The position numbers and the translations under genes are program-made. From assembly GCF_003985155.1 (NCBI RefSeq), contig NZ_ML133694.1, positions 186,001 to 250,000 of the forward strand: DNA of 64,000 bases. Reading direction: 5' to 3'. The notes under the pieces are model-generated. The model had not been told where the DNA came from. It did not search any database and was given only the letters and a program-made list of their open reading frames with translations. This document shows, piece after piece, positions 51,337-59,947 of the stretch (within the stretch, counting starts at the first letter, position 1; every line of letters begins with the position of its first letter). Source of the DNA: Rhizobium vallis. Its GTDB lineage: Bacteria; Pseudomonadota; Alphaproteobacteria; Rhizobiales; Rhizobiaceae.

Positions 51337-51900
51337 ATGTCGAACGCTCATCACCGCAAGAAACAACCCGCTCTCGTGCGCCAGCAGTTGCTGGAGGTCG
51401 CGGCGCGTCTTGCAGCCAGCCAAGGCATGGCCGCCGTCACGCTCGATGCGGTCTCCGCCGCCTCCAGCGTCAGCAAGGGCGGGCTGCTGCATCACTTCCC
51501 GACGAAGAATGCGCTGCTCGATGCCTTGTTCGAGAGCCTGCTTGAAAAGTTCGATGCCGATATCGAGGAATTGATGCGCGGCGATCCCGTGCCGCAGGGC
51601 CGCTTCACCCGCGCCTATCTCCGGGCAGTGTCCGGCCTCAAGGATCGTCCCGACGATTCCAGGAGCTGGACGCAGGTGACGATTGCGCTTCTCGCCGAGC
51701 CGCGGCTGCGTCTTCGCTGGCGCCAATGGGTGCAGGCGCGGGCCGAGGAGTATATCGGCACCGACAGCTCACTCGATGCGCAGATCGTGCGTTTCGCCGC
51801 CGATGGGCTGTGGTTCGCAGATACGTTGGAAAGCCATGATATCAGCGGCGCTCTGAGGCGGGATCTCATCAATCGCCTTGTCGAGCTGACCGGGAAGTAA
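51337..51900 (+). CDS. TetR-family regulator of the SMR pump
   Basis: 187 residues from ATG 51337; an upstream TTG-type start would read through the promoter. An N-terminal helix-turn-helix (RQQLLEVAARLAASQGMAAVTLDAVSAASSVSKGGLLHHFPTKNALLDAL region) precedes a helical ligand domain. It is followed after 17 bases by the SMR efflux gene, so it most likely represses that pump and itself through the palindrome at 51309-51322. The inducer is unknown. Confidence 0.9.
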   Translation: MSNAHHRKKQPALVRQQLLEVAARLAASQGMAAVTLDAVSAASSVSKGGLLHHFPTKNALLDALFESLLEKFDADIEELMRGDPVPQGRFTRAYLRAVSGLKDRPDDSRSWTQVTIALLAEPRLRLRWRQWVQARAEEYIGTDSSLDAQIVRFAADGLWFADTLESHDISGALRRDLINRLVELTGK

Positions 51901-51917
51901 TCGAGAAGGAATTCGCC

Positions 51918-52259
51918 ATGAGCCAGGCTGCCATCTATGGGCTGCTCGTTGCAGCCATCGTGCTCGAGGTCATCGGCACGACTGCGCTGCAACTGTCGCA
52001 GCAGTTCACCCGCATCGGGCCGACGGCACTCGTCGTCGCCTGCTATGCAGCAGCCTTCTATTGCCTGTCGCTCACTCTCAAGAGCATCCCCGTCGGGATC
52101 GCCTATGCGATTTGGAGCGCTTTGGGAATCGTGCTGATTTCGTCTGTCGGCCTGATCTTCTTCAAACAGCGCCTCGACCTGCCGGCAATCGTCGGTCTCG
52201 GGCTGATTATCTCCGGCGTCGTCGTGGTCAATCTGTTCTCGAAGTCCGTTTCCCATTGA
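51918..52259 (+). CDS. Small multidrug resistance (EmrE/QacE-type) transporter
   Basis: 113 residues, four membrane helices. The essential glutamate is E17 in VAAIVLEVIGTTALQLS, and WSALGIVLISSVGLIFFKQRLD is typical of SMR helix 3. It is an inner-membrane antiporter that exchanges protons for cationic drugs such as quaternary ammonium compounds. It is 17 bases after its TetR regulator, with AGAAGGAATT before the ATG. Confidence 0.93.
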   Translation: MSQAAIYGLLVAAIVLEVIGTTALQLSQQFTRIGPTALVVACYAAAFYCLSLTLKSIPVGIAYAIWSALGIVLISSVGLIFFKQRLDLPAIVGLGLIISGVVVVNLFSKSVSH

Positions 52260-52452
52260 TTTTGCAGGGATATTGCAGAAATTTTTCTCTGGCTGCCGCC
52301 GGAAAAAATTCCCCTTTGTCAAATTCCTGACAAAGGTCTATGAGTTCCTCTGACGTGGCGGAGACGAGGCGCAGCCGGCGCCATCTTCCAAAGCGCTTTG
52401 AATCCTGCCTTCCCGCCTATCGATAGTTCCAGCTTCCAGAGGAGCAAGCATC

Positions 52453-53238
52453 ATGGCCATACGCACCGTCGTCTGGGGAGAGAATATCCACGAGAATACC
52501 AATGAGATCGTTCGCGGCATCTATCCCGAGGGCATGCACACGACGATCGCCGATGCCTTGAACAGCGATCCCGATATCTCCGCGACCACGGCGACGCTGC
52601 AGGAGCCCGAGCATGGGCTGAGCGAGGCCCGCCTTGATGAAACCGACGTGCTGACCTGGTGGGGCCACAAGGATCACGGCGCGGTATCCGACGTCGTCGT
52701 CGAGCGCGTCGCCAAGCGCGTCTGGGAGGGCATGGGCCTGCTGGTGCTGCATTCCGGCCATTTCTCCAAGATCTTCAAGCGGCTGATGGGCACACCCTGC
52801 GCGTTGAAATGGCGCGAGGCGGGCGAGCGCGAGCGGCTGTGGACGATCAATCCGCGCCATCCGATCGCCGCCGGCATCGGCGAGCATTTCGAGCTGGAGA
52901 ACGAGGAAATGTATGGCGAGCAGTTCTCGGTGCCGGAGCCGCTGGAAACGGTGTTCATCTCCTGGTTCCAGGGCGGGGAAGTGTTCCGCTCGGGCCTGAC
53001 CTGGCGCCGCGGCGCCGGCAACATCTTCTATTTCCGCCCCGGCCACGAGACCTATCCCACCTATCACGACGCCAATGTCCAGAAGGTGCTGATCAATGGC
53101 GTCAAGTGGGCCTATAACCCTCAAGGGTCGTTGACCAGCATTACCGACGCTCCAAATGTGCCGGTAGAAAAGGCACTGGAGCCGATCGTCGAACGCGGCC
53201 CGAAACTGCACCAGGCCGGCGAAGCCGGTTACCGCTGA
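52453..53238 (+). CDS. ThuA-domain protein
   Basis: 261 residues. The ThuA (trehalose utilisation) class-I amidotransferase-like fold is seen: VVWGENIHENTNEIVRGIYPEGMH, DVLTWWGHKDHGAVSD, GLLVLHSGHFSKIFKRLMG and FYFRPGHETYPTYHDANVQKVL. It is cytoplasmic and associated with disaccharide or sugar-derivative oxidation. It is followed after 9 bases by a Gfo/Idh/MocA dehydrogenase, the same pairing as thuA-thuB, but no sugar ABC transporter is nearby. Confidence 0.88.
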   Translation: MAIRTVVWGENIHENTNEIVRGIYPEGMHTTIADALNSDPDISATTATLQEPEHGLSEARLDETDVLTWWGHKDHGAVSDVVVERVAKRVWEGMGLLVLHSGHFSKIFKRLMGTPCALKWREAGERERLWTINPRHPIAAGIGEHFELENEEMYGEQFSVPEPLETVFISWFQGGEVFRSGLTWRRGAGNIFYFRPGHETYPTYHDANVQKVLINGVKWAYNPQGSLTSITDAPNVPVEKALEPIVERGPKLHQAGEAGYR

Positions 53239-53247
53239 GGAGCATCC

Positions 53248-54291
53248 ATGCGACTACTCGTTCTTGGCACGGGCGTGATGGCGAAAAACCAGCTCACCCA
53301 CTTCAGCAAAATCGACGGCGTGACGGTGGTCGGCGCCGTCGACACCGATCCCGACCGGCTTTCCGCCTTTGCCGACAAGTTCAACATTGAAAAGCGGTTT
53401 CTCTCGCTGGATGAGGCGATCGCCTGGGGTGAATTCGATGCGGCGACCAACATTACGCCCGATCGCATTCACCACCCGACGACGCTGGCGTTGATCGCCG
53501 CCGGCAAGCATGTGCTCTGCGAAAAGCCGCTGGCGGAAAACTATCCGAAGGCGCTGGAGATGACGGAAGCTGCGGAAAAGGCCGGCGTCATCAACATGGT
53601 GAACCTCACCTATCGTAACGTTGCGCCGCTGCAGCGTGCCCGCGAGATGGTGCTGTCAGGCGAACTCGGCACGATCAAGCATGTGGAGGCCTCCTATCTC
53701 CAGAGCTGGCTCGTCTCGCGCGCCTGGGGCGATTGGCGCACGGAATCGACCTGGCTGTGGCGGCTTTCCACCGGTCACGGCTCGAACGGCGTGCTCGGCG
53801 ATGTCGGCATTCATATTCTCGATTTCGCCGCCTATGGCGCCGCCACCGACATCGACCATGTCTTTGCGCGGCTGAAGACCTTCAACAAGGCGCCGGGCGG
53901 CCAGATCGGCGAATATATGCTCGATGCCAATGACAGCTTCACCATGTCCGTCGATTTCGCCAACGGCGCGCTGGGCGTCATTCATGCCAGCCGCTGGGCG
54001 ACGGGCCATCTGAACGAGTTGAAGCTGCGCATCTATGGCGAGAGGGGCAGCCTCGAAGTCATCCATCGTCCGGTCGGATCCGAACTGCGCGGCTGCCTCG
54101 GCGACGATGTCGAGACCGCCACCTGGAAGGAGATCGAGGTGCCGCCGGTTCCGACCAACTACCAGCGCTTCGCCGAGGCGGTGGCAAGCGGCATCCAGCC
54201 CGATCCAAACTTCCGCCACGCCGCCAACCTGCAGAAGGTGCTCGATCTCGCTATGGAGACCGAGCGCGAGCGGCGCGAGCTGAAGGTTTGA
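53248..54291 (+). CDS. Gfo/Idh/MocA-family oxidoreductase
   Basis: 347 residues. An N-terminal Rossmann domain (LLVLGTGVMAKNQLTHFSK; the catalytic-lysine motif HVLCEKPLAENYPKALEMTE) is followed by a C-terminal alpha/beta domain (GDVGIHILDFAAYGAATDIDHVFARL). It is an NAD(P)-dependent sugar or inositol-type dehydrogenase, ThuB-like by context. It is co-transcribed with the ThuA gene. Confidence 0.9.
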   Translation: MRLLVLGTGVMAKNQLTHFSKIDGVTVVGAVDTDPDRLSAFADKFNIEKRFLSLDEAIAWGEFDAATNITPDRIHHPTTLALIAAGKHVLCEKPLAENYPKALEMTEAAEKAGVINMVNLTYRNVAPLQRAREMVLSGELGTIKHVEASYLQSWLVSRAWGDWRTESTWLWRLSTGHGSNGVLGDVGIHILDFAAYGAATDIDHVFARLKTFNKAPGGQIGEYMLDANDSFTMSVDFANGALGVIHASRWATGHLNELKLRIYGERGSLEVIHRPVGSELRGCLGDDVETATWKEIEVPPVPTNYQRFAEAVASGIQPDPNFRHAANLQKVLDLAMETERERRELKV

Positions 54292-54353
54292 TCCAGCGGA
54301 TTGCTTGCCGATAGAGGCGCTGCCGCAGAGGTTAGTGCTGCCGCAAGCGCACG

Positions 54354-54380
54354 AAAAAAGGCCCCGCCGAAGCGGGGCCT
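54354..54380 (-). terminator. Intrinsic terminator of the DUF1236 gene
   Basis: The stem AGGCCCCGC/GCGGGGCCT with a CGAA loop is followed on the minus strand by TTTTTT. It lies 40 bases after the DUF1236 stop. It can also form on the plus strand, after the Gfo/Idh gene. Confidence 0.88.
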
Positions 54381-54419
54381 GAGTTGGCCGAGCCGCCGCA
54401 AGTGGTCTCGGCCGCTTGT

Positions 54420-54815
54420 TTATTCAATCACCTGCACGACGCGGTGGGTGCGGGGTTCAACAATCACGTGGCGATTGTTGATAACCGTGTAGGCATATTT
54501 CGGATTGTCCGGCACCGGCGTCACGACGACATCAGCCGGAAGCGGCTTGCCGACGACGATCGGCTGCTCGACGACCACGCGGGAGGTCGGGGCGGGCTGC
54601 TGTTGAACGTAAGTGACGACCTCGCGCGGCGGCGGATCGATCACGGCACCGGCGACACCGCCGGCTACGCCGCCGATGGCAGCACCTACGGGACCACCGA
54701 CGATTGCGCCGGTGATGGCGCCGCCGGCAGCGCCGGTCACGGCTCCATCAGCCAGGGCGTTGGTTGCAAATGACGACAGCGCAAGGGCGCTGGAGACAAG
54801 TAGGATCTTGTACAT
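54420..54815 (-). CDS. DUF1236 secreted protein with glycine zipper
   Basis: 131 residues from the ATG at 54813-54815 with AAAGGAGAAG upstream. The signal peptide (MYKILLVSSALALSSFATNALA) is followed by a glycine-zipper stretch (GAVTGAAGGAITGAIVGGPVG and further repeats) and a DUF1236 end (PDNPKYAYTVINNRHVIVEPRTHRVVQVIE). It is probably periplasmic or outer-membrane associated. An exact EcfG promoter upstream marks it as a general-stress gene. It stands alone with its own terminator. Confidence 0.88.
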   Translation of the reverse strand: MYKILLVSSALALSSFATNALADGAVTGAAGGAITGAIVGGPVGAAIGGVAGGVAGAVIDPPPREVVTYVQQQPAPTSRVVVEQPIVVGKPLPADVVVTPVPDNPKYAYTVINNRHVIVEPRTHRVVQVIE

Positions 54816-54848
54816 TTTGCTTCTCCTTTGCTGGGGTTGCGTTTGGGT

Positions 54849-54873
54849 AACGACCGCGCCAGTCCGAGGTTCC
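54849..54873 (-). promoter_or_regulatory. EcfG-type promoter of the DUF1236 gene
   Basis: On the minus strand GGAAC (54869-54873) and CGTT (54849-54852) are separated by 16 bases, an exact EcfG match, 34 bases upstream of the start codon. It is 12 kb from the stress-response core. Confidence 0.85.
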
Positions 54874-54944
54874 GGCAGGAGAATCACGCTTTGGAAGCCC
54901 GGTTCACATTATGTGAGGTGGCCGAAGCGCTCGCGGGAAAGGCC

Positions 54945-56054
54945 TTATTCCAGCCGCCGGCGGAAGAGCCAGGCGGCGGCGGTGAGCGTGAAGGCGGCGA
55001 TCAGCGCCAGCGGGATCGTCTGGTTCACGACCTCGCTCAAGGGGATATCCTTCAAGAAAACGCCTTTGACGATCACCAGGAAATAGCGCAGCGGGTTGAT
55101 GAGGGTGATCGGCTGCAGCCAGCTGGGCATGTTCTCGATCGGCGTCGCAAAGCCCGAGAGCAGCATGGCCGGGACCATGAACAGGAAGGCGCCGAGGATC
55201 GCCTGCTGCTGCGTCATCGACAGCGCCGAGATGAAGAGGCCGAGACCGGCCACCGAGCCCAAATAGAAGATCGCGCTGCCATAAAGGAGGAAGAGCGAGC
55301 CGCGCAGCGGCACCTCGAAGAGGAAGACGGCAGCCAGGATATAGACGGTGATGTGGAAGAGGCCGATCATCATCGGCGGGATCAGCTTGCCGATCAGGAT
55401 TTCGTGCATGCGCAGCGGCGAGACCATCAACTGGTCGAAGGTGCCGAGTTCGCGCTCGCGGGCGATCGACAGGGCTGTGACGATCAGGCCGATCAGCAGC
55501 GCGATGCTGGCGATCAGGTTCGGCACCATGAACCATTGGTAGGTGAGGTTTGGGTTGAACCAGTTGCGGGGCACGGATGAGACCATGCCGGTGCCGGAGC
55601 GCTTGCCCGCCGGCGTCTCGGCGGCAAGCGACGCGCCGATCTGCGAGAGGTAACCCGCGACGATCTGCGAGGCGTTGGAGCGGCGGCCGTCGAGCACGAC
55701 CTGCAGGTCGGCCGGCGTTCCCGCCTCGATATTGCGCGAAAACTCCGGGCCGATCTCGACGGCGGCGATGACGGTCTGGTTATCGATCGCCACCTGGACT
55801 TCGGCCTGACTGGCGGCGATTTCGATGTTGCGGAAGGTCGGCGAGCCGTGGATACGCTCGATCAGTTCCTGGCTCCAATGGCCGCTGTCGCGGTTGAGGA
55901 TCATCACGTCGACATTGCGGACCTCAAGCGTCGCAGCATAGGAGAAGACGAGAAGCTGGACGATCGGCGGGCCTATCAGGATGGCGCGGCCCTTGGGATC
56001 GCGCAGCACGGCGAGCAGTTCCTTGACGATCAGGGCGTAGAGCCTTGTCCACAT
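54945..56054 (-). CDS. ABC-2 type permease (YbhR-like)
   Basis: 369 residues from the ATG at 56052-56054, immediately after the upstream permease stop. One N-terminal membrane segment (YALIVKELLAVLRDPKGRAILIGPPIVQLLVFSYA) leads to a large periplasmic domain (about 50-180) and then five membrane helices. A motif LSIARERELGTFDQLMVSPLRMHEILIGK precedes the core. It is half of a drug or lipophile exporter with the next gene. Confidence 0.9.
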   Translation of the reverse strand: MWTRLYALIVKELLAVLRDPKGRAILIGPPIVQLLVFSYAATLEVRNVDVMILNRDSGHWSQELIERIHGSPTFRNIEIAASQAEVQVAIDNQTVIAAVEIGPEFSRNIEAGTPADLQVVLDGRRSNASQIVAGYLSQIGASLAAETPAGKRSGTGMVSSVPRNWFNPNLTYQWFMVPNLIASIALLIGLIVTALSIARERELGTFDQLMVSPLRMHEILIGKLIPPMMIGLFHITVYILAAVFLFEVPLRGSLFLLYGSAIFYLGSVAGLGLFISALSMTQQQAILGAFLFMVPAMLLSGFATPIENMPSWLQPITLINPLRYFLVIVKGVFLKDIPLSEVVNQTIPLALIAAFTLTAAAWLFRRRLE

Positions 56055-56055
56055 C

Positions 56056-57183
56056 TCAGCCGATCCTCTTTCTTGTGCTGCGGGCGGCAAGCATGAACAT
56101 GATGGCGCCGATCGTCAGCATGACGGAGATCGCCCGGCCGAACATCGGCCAGATGTCGCCGGCGAGGAACACCGTCTGCAGGCTGGGGATCAGGTAACGC
56201 GCCGGCACGATGAAGGTGATCCACTGGATGACCTCGGGCATGGAGTTGATCTCGAAAAGAAAGCCCGACAGCAGGAAGGCCGGCAGGAAGGCAGAGATCA
56301 GCGCCAGCTGCGATGCGAGGAACTGGTTCTTCGTCGCCGTCGAGATCAACAGGCCCTGGCCGAGCGCCGGGATCAGAAAGGCGGCCGACAAAGCGTAGAG
56401 GGCCGCGACCGAACCGCGGAACGGCACGCCGAAGAGAAAGACCGCCAGCAGCACACAGAGCGTCATGGAGGTGAGGCCGAGCAGGAAGTAGGGCAGGATC
56501 TTGCCGGCGAGCAGCTCGACCGCCGTCACCGGCGTCGCCATCATCGCTTCCATGGTGCCGCGCTCCCATTCGCGGGCGACGACGAGCGAGGTCAGCAGCG
56601 TGCCGACCAGAGTCATGACGATGGCGATCGAGCCCGGCACGAGGAAATTACGGCTAGTCAGCTCCGGATTGAACCAGAAGCGCTGCTCGACCGAGATGGC
56701 GGGGCTGTGGGAGGCGACGTCCGCCTGCCTTTGCCGCTCCCAGTTGGCAACGGCGCCTTGCGCGTAGTTCTGCACGAAATTTGCCGTGTTCGGGTCGGAA
56801 CCGTCGACGATCACCTGGATCAAGGGATGGTTGGCGGCGGTGTAGCGGGTGGTGAAATCGGCCGGGATGACGACGATGCCGCGCACCCTGCCGAGCACGA
56901 GATCTTCCTCGAACAGGCGCCGGTCGCGGCCGATCACCACGTCGAAATAACGCGAGGCCTGGAAACTGGCCGCGAGGTCCTGCGTCAGCGGCGTCATCTC
57001 TTCGGTCACAAGGCCGATACGGGTGCGGGTGGTATCGAGGGAAACGCCGTAGCCGAAGAGAAAGAGCAGGATCAGAGGCAGGACGAAGGCTATGAGGATG
57101 CTGCTCGGATCGCGGATCGCCTGGAAGCTTTCCTTGCGCACGAGGGCTGAGAGACGCCGAAGCCGGCTGGAAGAGGCGTTCAT
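56056..57183 (-). CDS. ABC-2 type permease (YbhS-like)
   Basis: 375 residues. It has the same layout as its downstream partner: an N-terminal helix (VRKESFQAIRDPSSILIAFVLPLILLFLFGYG), a periplasmic domain, then the ABC-2 core with VVAREWERGTMEAMMATPVTAVELLAGKI. It overlaps the ATPase gene stop by 4 bases. It forms a heterodimeric channel with the YbhR-like protein. Confidence 0.9.
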   Translation of the reverse strand: MNASSSRLRRLSALVRKESFQAIRDPSSILIAFVLPLILLFLFGYGVSLDTTRTRIGLVTEEMTPLTQDLAASFQASRYFDVVIGRDRRLFEEDLVLGRVRGIVVIPADFTTRYTAANHPLIQVIVDGSDPNTANFVQNYAQGAVANWERQRQADVASHSPAISVEQRFWFNPELTSRNFLVPGSIAIVMTLVGTLLTSLVVAREWERGTMEAMMATPVTAVELLAGKILPYFLLGLTSMTLCVLLAVFLFGVPFRGSVAALYALSAAFLIPALGQGLLISTATKNQFLASQLALISAFLPAFLLSGFLFEINSMPEVIQWITFIVPARYLIPSLQTVFLAGDIWPMFGRAISVMLTIGAIMFMLAARSTRKRIG

Positions 57184-58937
57184 GCGGCATTCTCCGCTTC
57201 CGATTGCTGGACCAGGGCGATGAAAGCATCCTCCATCGTCGGGTCCGGCTGCTCTTTCGTCGCGACCCGGGCTTTCAACTCATCAGGCGAACCGAGCGCG
57301 ATCGAGCGGCCGCGATAGATCAGCGAGATGCGGTCGCAATATTCCGCCTCGTCCATGAAATGGGTTGTGACGAGCACGGTGACGCCTTTTTCCACAAGTG
57401 CATTGATATGCGTCCAGAACTCGCGCCGGGTGATCGGATCGACGCCCGATGTCGGCTCGTCCAGGAAGAGGGCGCGCGGTTCGTGCATGACGGCGCAGGC
57501 AAGCGCCAGGCGCTGCTTGAGGCCGAGCGGCAGATCCTTGGCGGCTTTGCGGGCGTGGTGGCCGAAATCGAAAATGCCGGTCATCAGGTCGATGCGCTCG
57601 CGCCGGCGCTGCCCGCGAAGGCCATAGACGCCGGCGAAGAATTCGAGGTTCTGCATGACGGTGAGATCGCCATAGAGCGAGAATTTCTGCGCCATGTAGC
57701 CGAGCTGGTTGCGGGCTTCGGCGGCATCGCGGCGCAAATCGAAGCCGGCGACGCGGCCCTCGCCGCCGGTCGGTTTCAACAGGCCGCAGAGCATCTTGAA
57801 GGTGGTGGATTTGCCGGCACCATTCGGGCCGAGCAGGCCGAAAATCTCGCCGCGGCGGATATCGAAGCTGATGTCGGCGGCGGCGGTGAAATCGCCGAAG
57901 CGCTTGGTCAGCCCCTTGGCCTCGATCACCGGCCGGTCGCCCGCGGCCTTAAGCGGCGCCTGCGCCTCGGCAAGCCTGGAGCGGCCGCCGGGACCGCCGC
58001 CCAGCATATCGACGAAGGCGTCCTCGAAGCGGGGCGGGGCAGGGGCAAGGGCTGCGCCGTCACCGGCTTTGGCAATGTCAGGTTTCTTGTCTCTGGCTGC
58101 GACCAGACGGATCGCCTCGCCCTGGATCACGCCGTCGATGACGCCGTCGGCCTCAAGGAGTTCGGCAAGCACCTGCCGGCGGCGGCCGGTGACGCCGGAT
58201 ACCCTGAAGACCCGGTCGTCGACGCGCTCGGTCATCTCCATCGGCTTGCCCGAGAAGAGCAGTTTTCCCTGATTGAGCAGCAGCACGTGGTCGCAGGCCT
58301 CCGCCTCGTCCAGATAGGCGGTCGACCACAGCACGCCGATGCCTTCCCTCGTCAGATTCTCGACCATCTTCCAGAGGTCGCGGCGCGAGATCGGATCGAC
58401 GCCGACGCCCGGCTCGTCGAGCAGCAGCAAGCGCGGCTTCTTCAGAAGCGCGCAGGCAAGGCCGAGCTTCTGCTTCATGCCGCCGGAAAGCTTCCCGGCG
58501 AGCCTGCCGGTGAAACGCTTGAGGTCGGTGAAGGTCAGCAACTCGTCGAAGGCGGCCGCGCGTTCGCTCTTCGGCAGGCCGCGCAGATCGGCATAGAGAT
58601 CGAGGTTTTCCTGTACCGACAGGTCCTCATAGAGGCCGAAGCGCTGCGGCATGTAGCCGATCGCCGCCTGGATGCCGGCGGCATTCTTCCTGGTGTCGAA
58701 ACCGAGAACCTCCATTGTTCCAGCGTCCGGCAGCATCAGGCCGGTCATCAGGCGGATCAGCGTCGTCTTGCCGGCGCCGTCGGGGCCGACGAGGCCGGTG
58801 ATCGCACCGCCGCCGATGGTCCCTGAGACGGCATCAAGAGCGGGTGGCGCATCACCGAAGCGCTTGGTGACGCCGTCGATCCGGACGAGCGCCTTGTCGT
58901 CCAAACCTGTCGGGGGGGCGGTTTCGGCGGCGTTCAT
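57180..58937 (-). CDS. Dual-domain ABC ATPase (YbhF-like)
   Basis: 585 residues with two ATPase domains. Domain 1 (about 10-240) has Walker A GPDGAGKTT, signature LSGGMKQKLGLACAL and LLLDEPGVGVDP. Domain 2 (about 330-570) has GPNGAGKST, a degenerate signature LPLGLKQRLALACAV and LFLDEPTSGVDP. The signature in domain 2 lacks the usual LSGG, so the two sites are probably not equivalent. It energises the YbhSR-like permeases. It overlaps both neighbours by 4 bases. Confidence 0.92.
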   Translation of the reverse strand: MNAAETAPPTGLDDKALVRIDGVTKRFGDAPPALDAVSGTIGGGAITGLVGPDGAGKTTLIRLMTGLMLPDAGTMEVLGFDTRKNAAGIQAAIGYMPQRFGLYEDLSVQENLDLYADLRGLPKSERAAAFDELLTFTDLKRFTGRLAGKLSGGMKQKLGLACALLKKPRLLLLDEPGVGVDPISRRDLWKMVENLTREGIGVLWSTAYLDEAEACDHVLLLNQGKLLFSGKPMEMTERVDDRVFRVSGVTGRRRQVLAELLEADGVIDGVIQGEAIRLVAARDKKPDIAKAGDGAALAPAPPRFEDAFVDMLGGGPGGRSRLAEAQAPLKAAGDRPVIEAKGLTKRFGDFTAAADISFDIRRGEIFGLLGPNGAGKSTTFKMLCGLLKPTGGEGRVAGFDLRRDAAEARNQLGYMAQKFSLYGDLTVMQNLEFFAGVYGLRGQRRRERIDLMTGIFDFGHHARKAAKDLPLGLKQRLALACAVMHEPRALFLDEPTSGVDPITRREFWTHINALVEKGVTVLVTTHFMDEAEYCDRISLIYRGRSIALGSPDELKARVATKEQPDPTMEDAFIALVQQSEAENAA

Positions 58938-59947
58938 CGTCCGCCTGCCGTCGGTGCGGAAAGCCGCACAGTGACCGGCATGCCCTGGCGCAGATCCGGG
59001 CCGGGCTTGTCGATGACGATCCTGAGGCGATAGACGAGGTCGGTCCTGAGCTCCGGCGTTTCCACCGATTTCGGGGTGAATTCGGCGACCGGCGAAATGA
59101 AGCCGATCGTGCCTTCATAGGGCTTATCCGGCGCCGTATCGGAGGCGACGGATACCTTCATGCCGGGATGGATGCGGCCGAGATCCGGTTCGGCGACATA
59201 GCTGCGCACCCAGACGGGCTCGGCCAGAGACAGTACGAAAACGGTATCGGCCGGCGAGACGATCGCGCCGTTCTCCCGCACCCGGGAGAGAATGACGCCG
59301 TCGTTCGGGGCGCGCAGCTCCGTATCGGCGAGCGAGGTGCGGGCCGAGGCGAGCGTTGCTTCGGCCGCCTTCACCTGTGCGTCGGCTGCGGCGATATCCT
59401 CCGCGCGCGAACCCTCCTCAAGCAGCTTCAGCGCCTCGTTGGCGGACTGGGAGCGTGCGGCGGCCATCGCCTTTGCGGCGGTCGCCTGATCGAGACTTGC
59501 CTCGGAAATCGTGCCTTGCGGACGAAGCTGGCGGGCGCGGTCATAGGCAAGGTTGGCATTCTGGAGATCGGCGAGGCTTTCGTCATAGGCGGCGCGGGCC
59601 TGGGCGATCTCCGTCGGGCGCGGGCCGGCTTTCAGCTTGTCGAGCGTTGCGCGAAGAGCCGCGGCATTGGCCTCGCCGGAGCGGACGGCGAATTCATAAG
59701 GTGCGGCGTCGAGCTTCGCCAGGACCGTTCCGCTTTTGACGACATCGCCTTCATCTACGCCGAGTTCGGAGAGGCGACCGCTGACGCGAAAGCCGAGCGA
59801 GACCTGGCGGATATCGACATTGCCATAAAGGACGAATTCGTTGCGGGCTTCCGGCAACCAGCCGAGCTTTTCGGGCAGGCCGTACCACCAGGCGGCGGCA
59901 CCTGCCGCCACGAGGAGAAGAATGGCGAGGGGAAGGATGCGTTTCAT
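58934..59947 (-). CDS. HlyD-family membrane fusion protein (YbhG-like)
   Basis: 337 residues from the ATG at 59945-59947. An N-terminal membrane anchor (ILPLAILLLVAAGAAAWWYG) is followed by a lipoyl half (VLYGNVDIRQVSLGFRVSGRLSELGVDEG), a coiled-coil hairpin (about 90-195) and a second half with LRAPNDGVILSRVRENGAIVSPADTVF. It connects the inner-membrane ABC exporter to an outer-membrane channel. It sits between the regulator and the ATPase, overlapping each by 4 bases. Confidence 0.91.
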   Translation of the reverse strand: MKRILPLAILLLVAAGAAAWWYGLPEKLGWLPEARNEFVLYGNVDIRQVSLGFRVSGRLSELGVDEGDVVKSGTVLAKLDAAPYEFAVRSGEANAAALRATLDKLKAGPRPTEIAQARAAYDESLADLQNANLAYDRARQLRPQGTISEASLDQATAAKAMAAARSQSANEALKLLEEGSRAEDIAAADAQVKAAEATLASARTSLADTELRAPNDGVILSRVRENGAIVSPADTVFVLSLAEPVWVRSYVAEPDLGRIHPGMKVSVASDTAPDKPYEGTIGFISPVAEFTPKSVETPELRTDLVYRLRIVIDKPGPDLRQGMPVTVRLSAPTAGGR

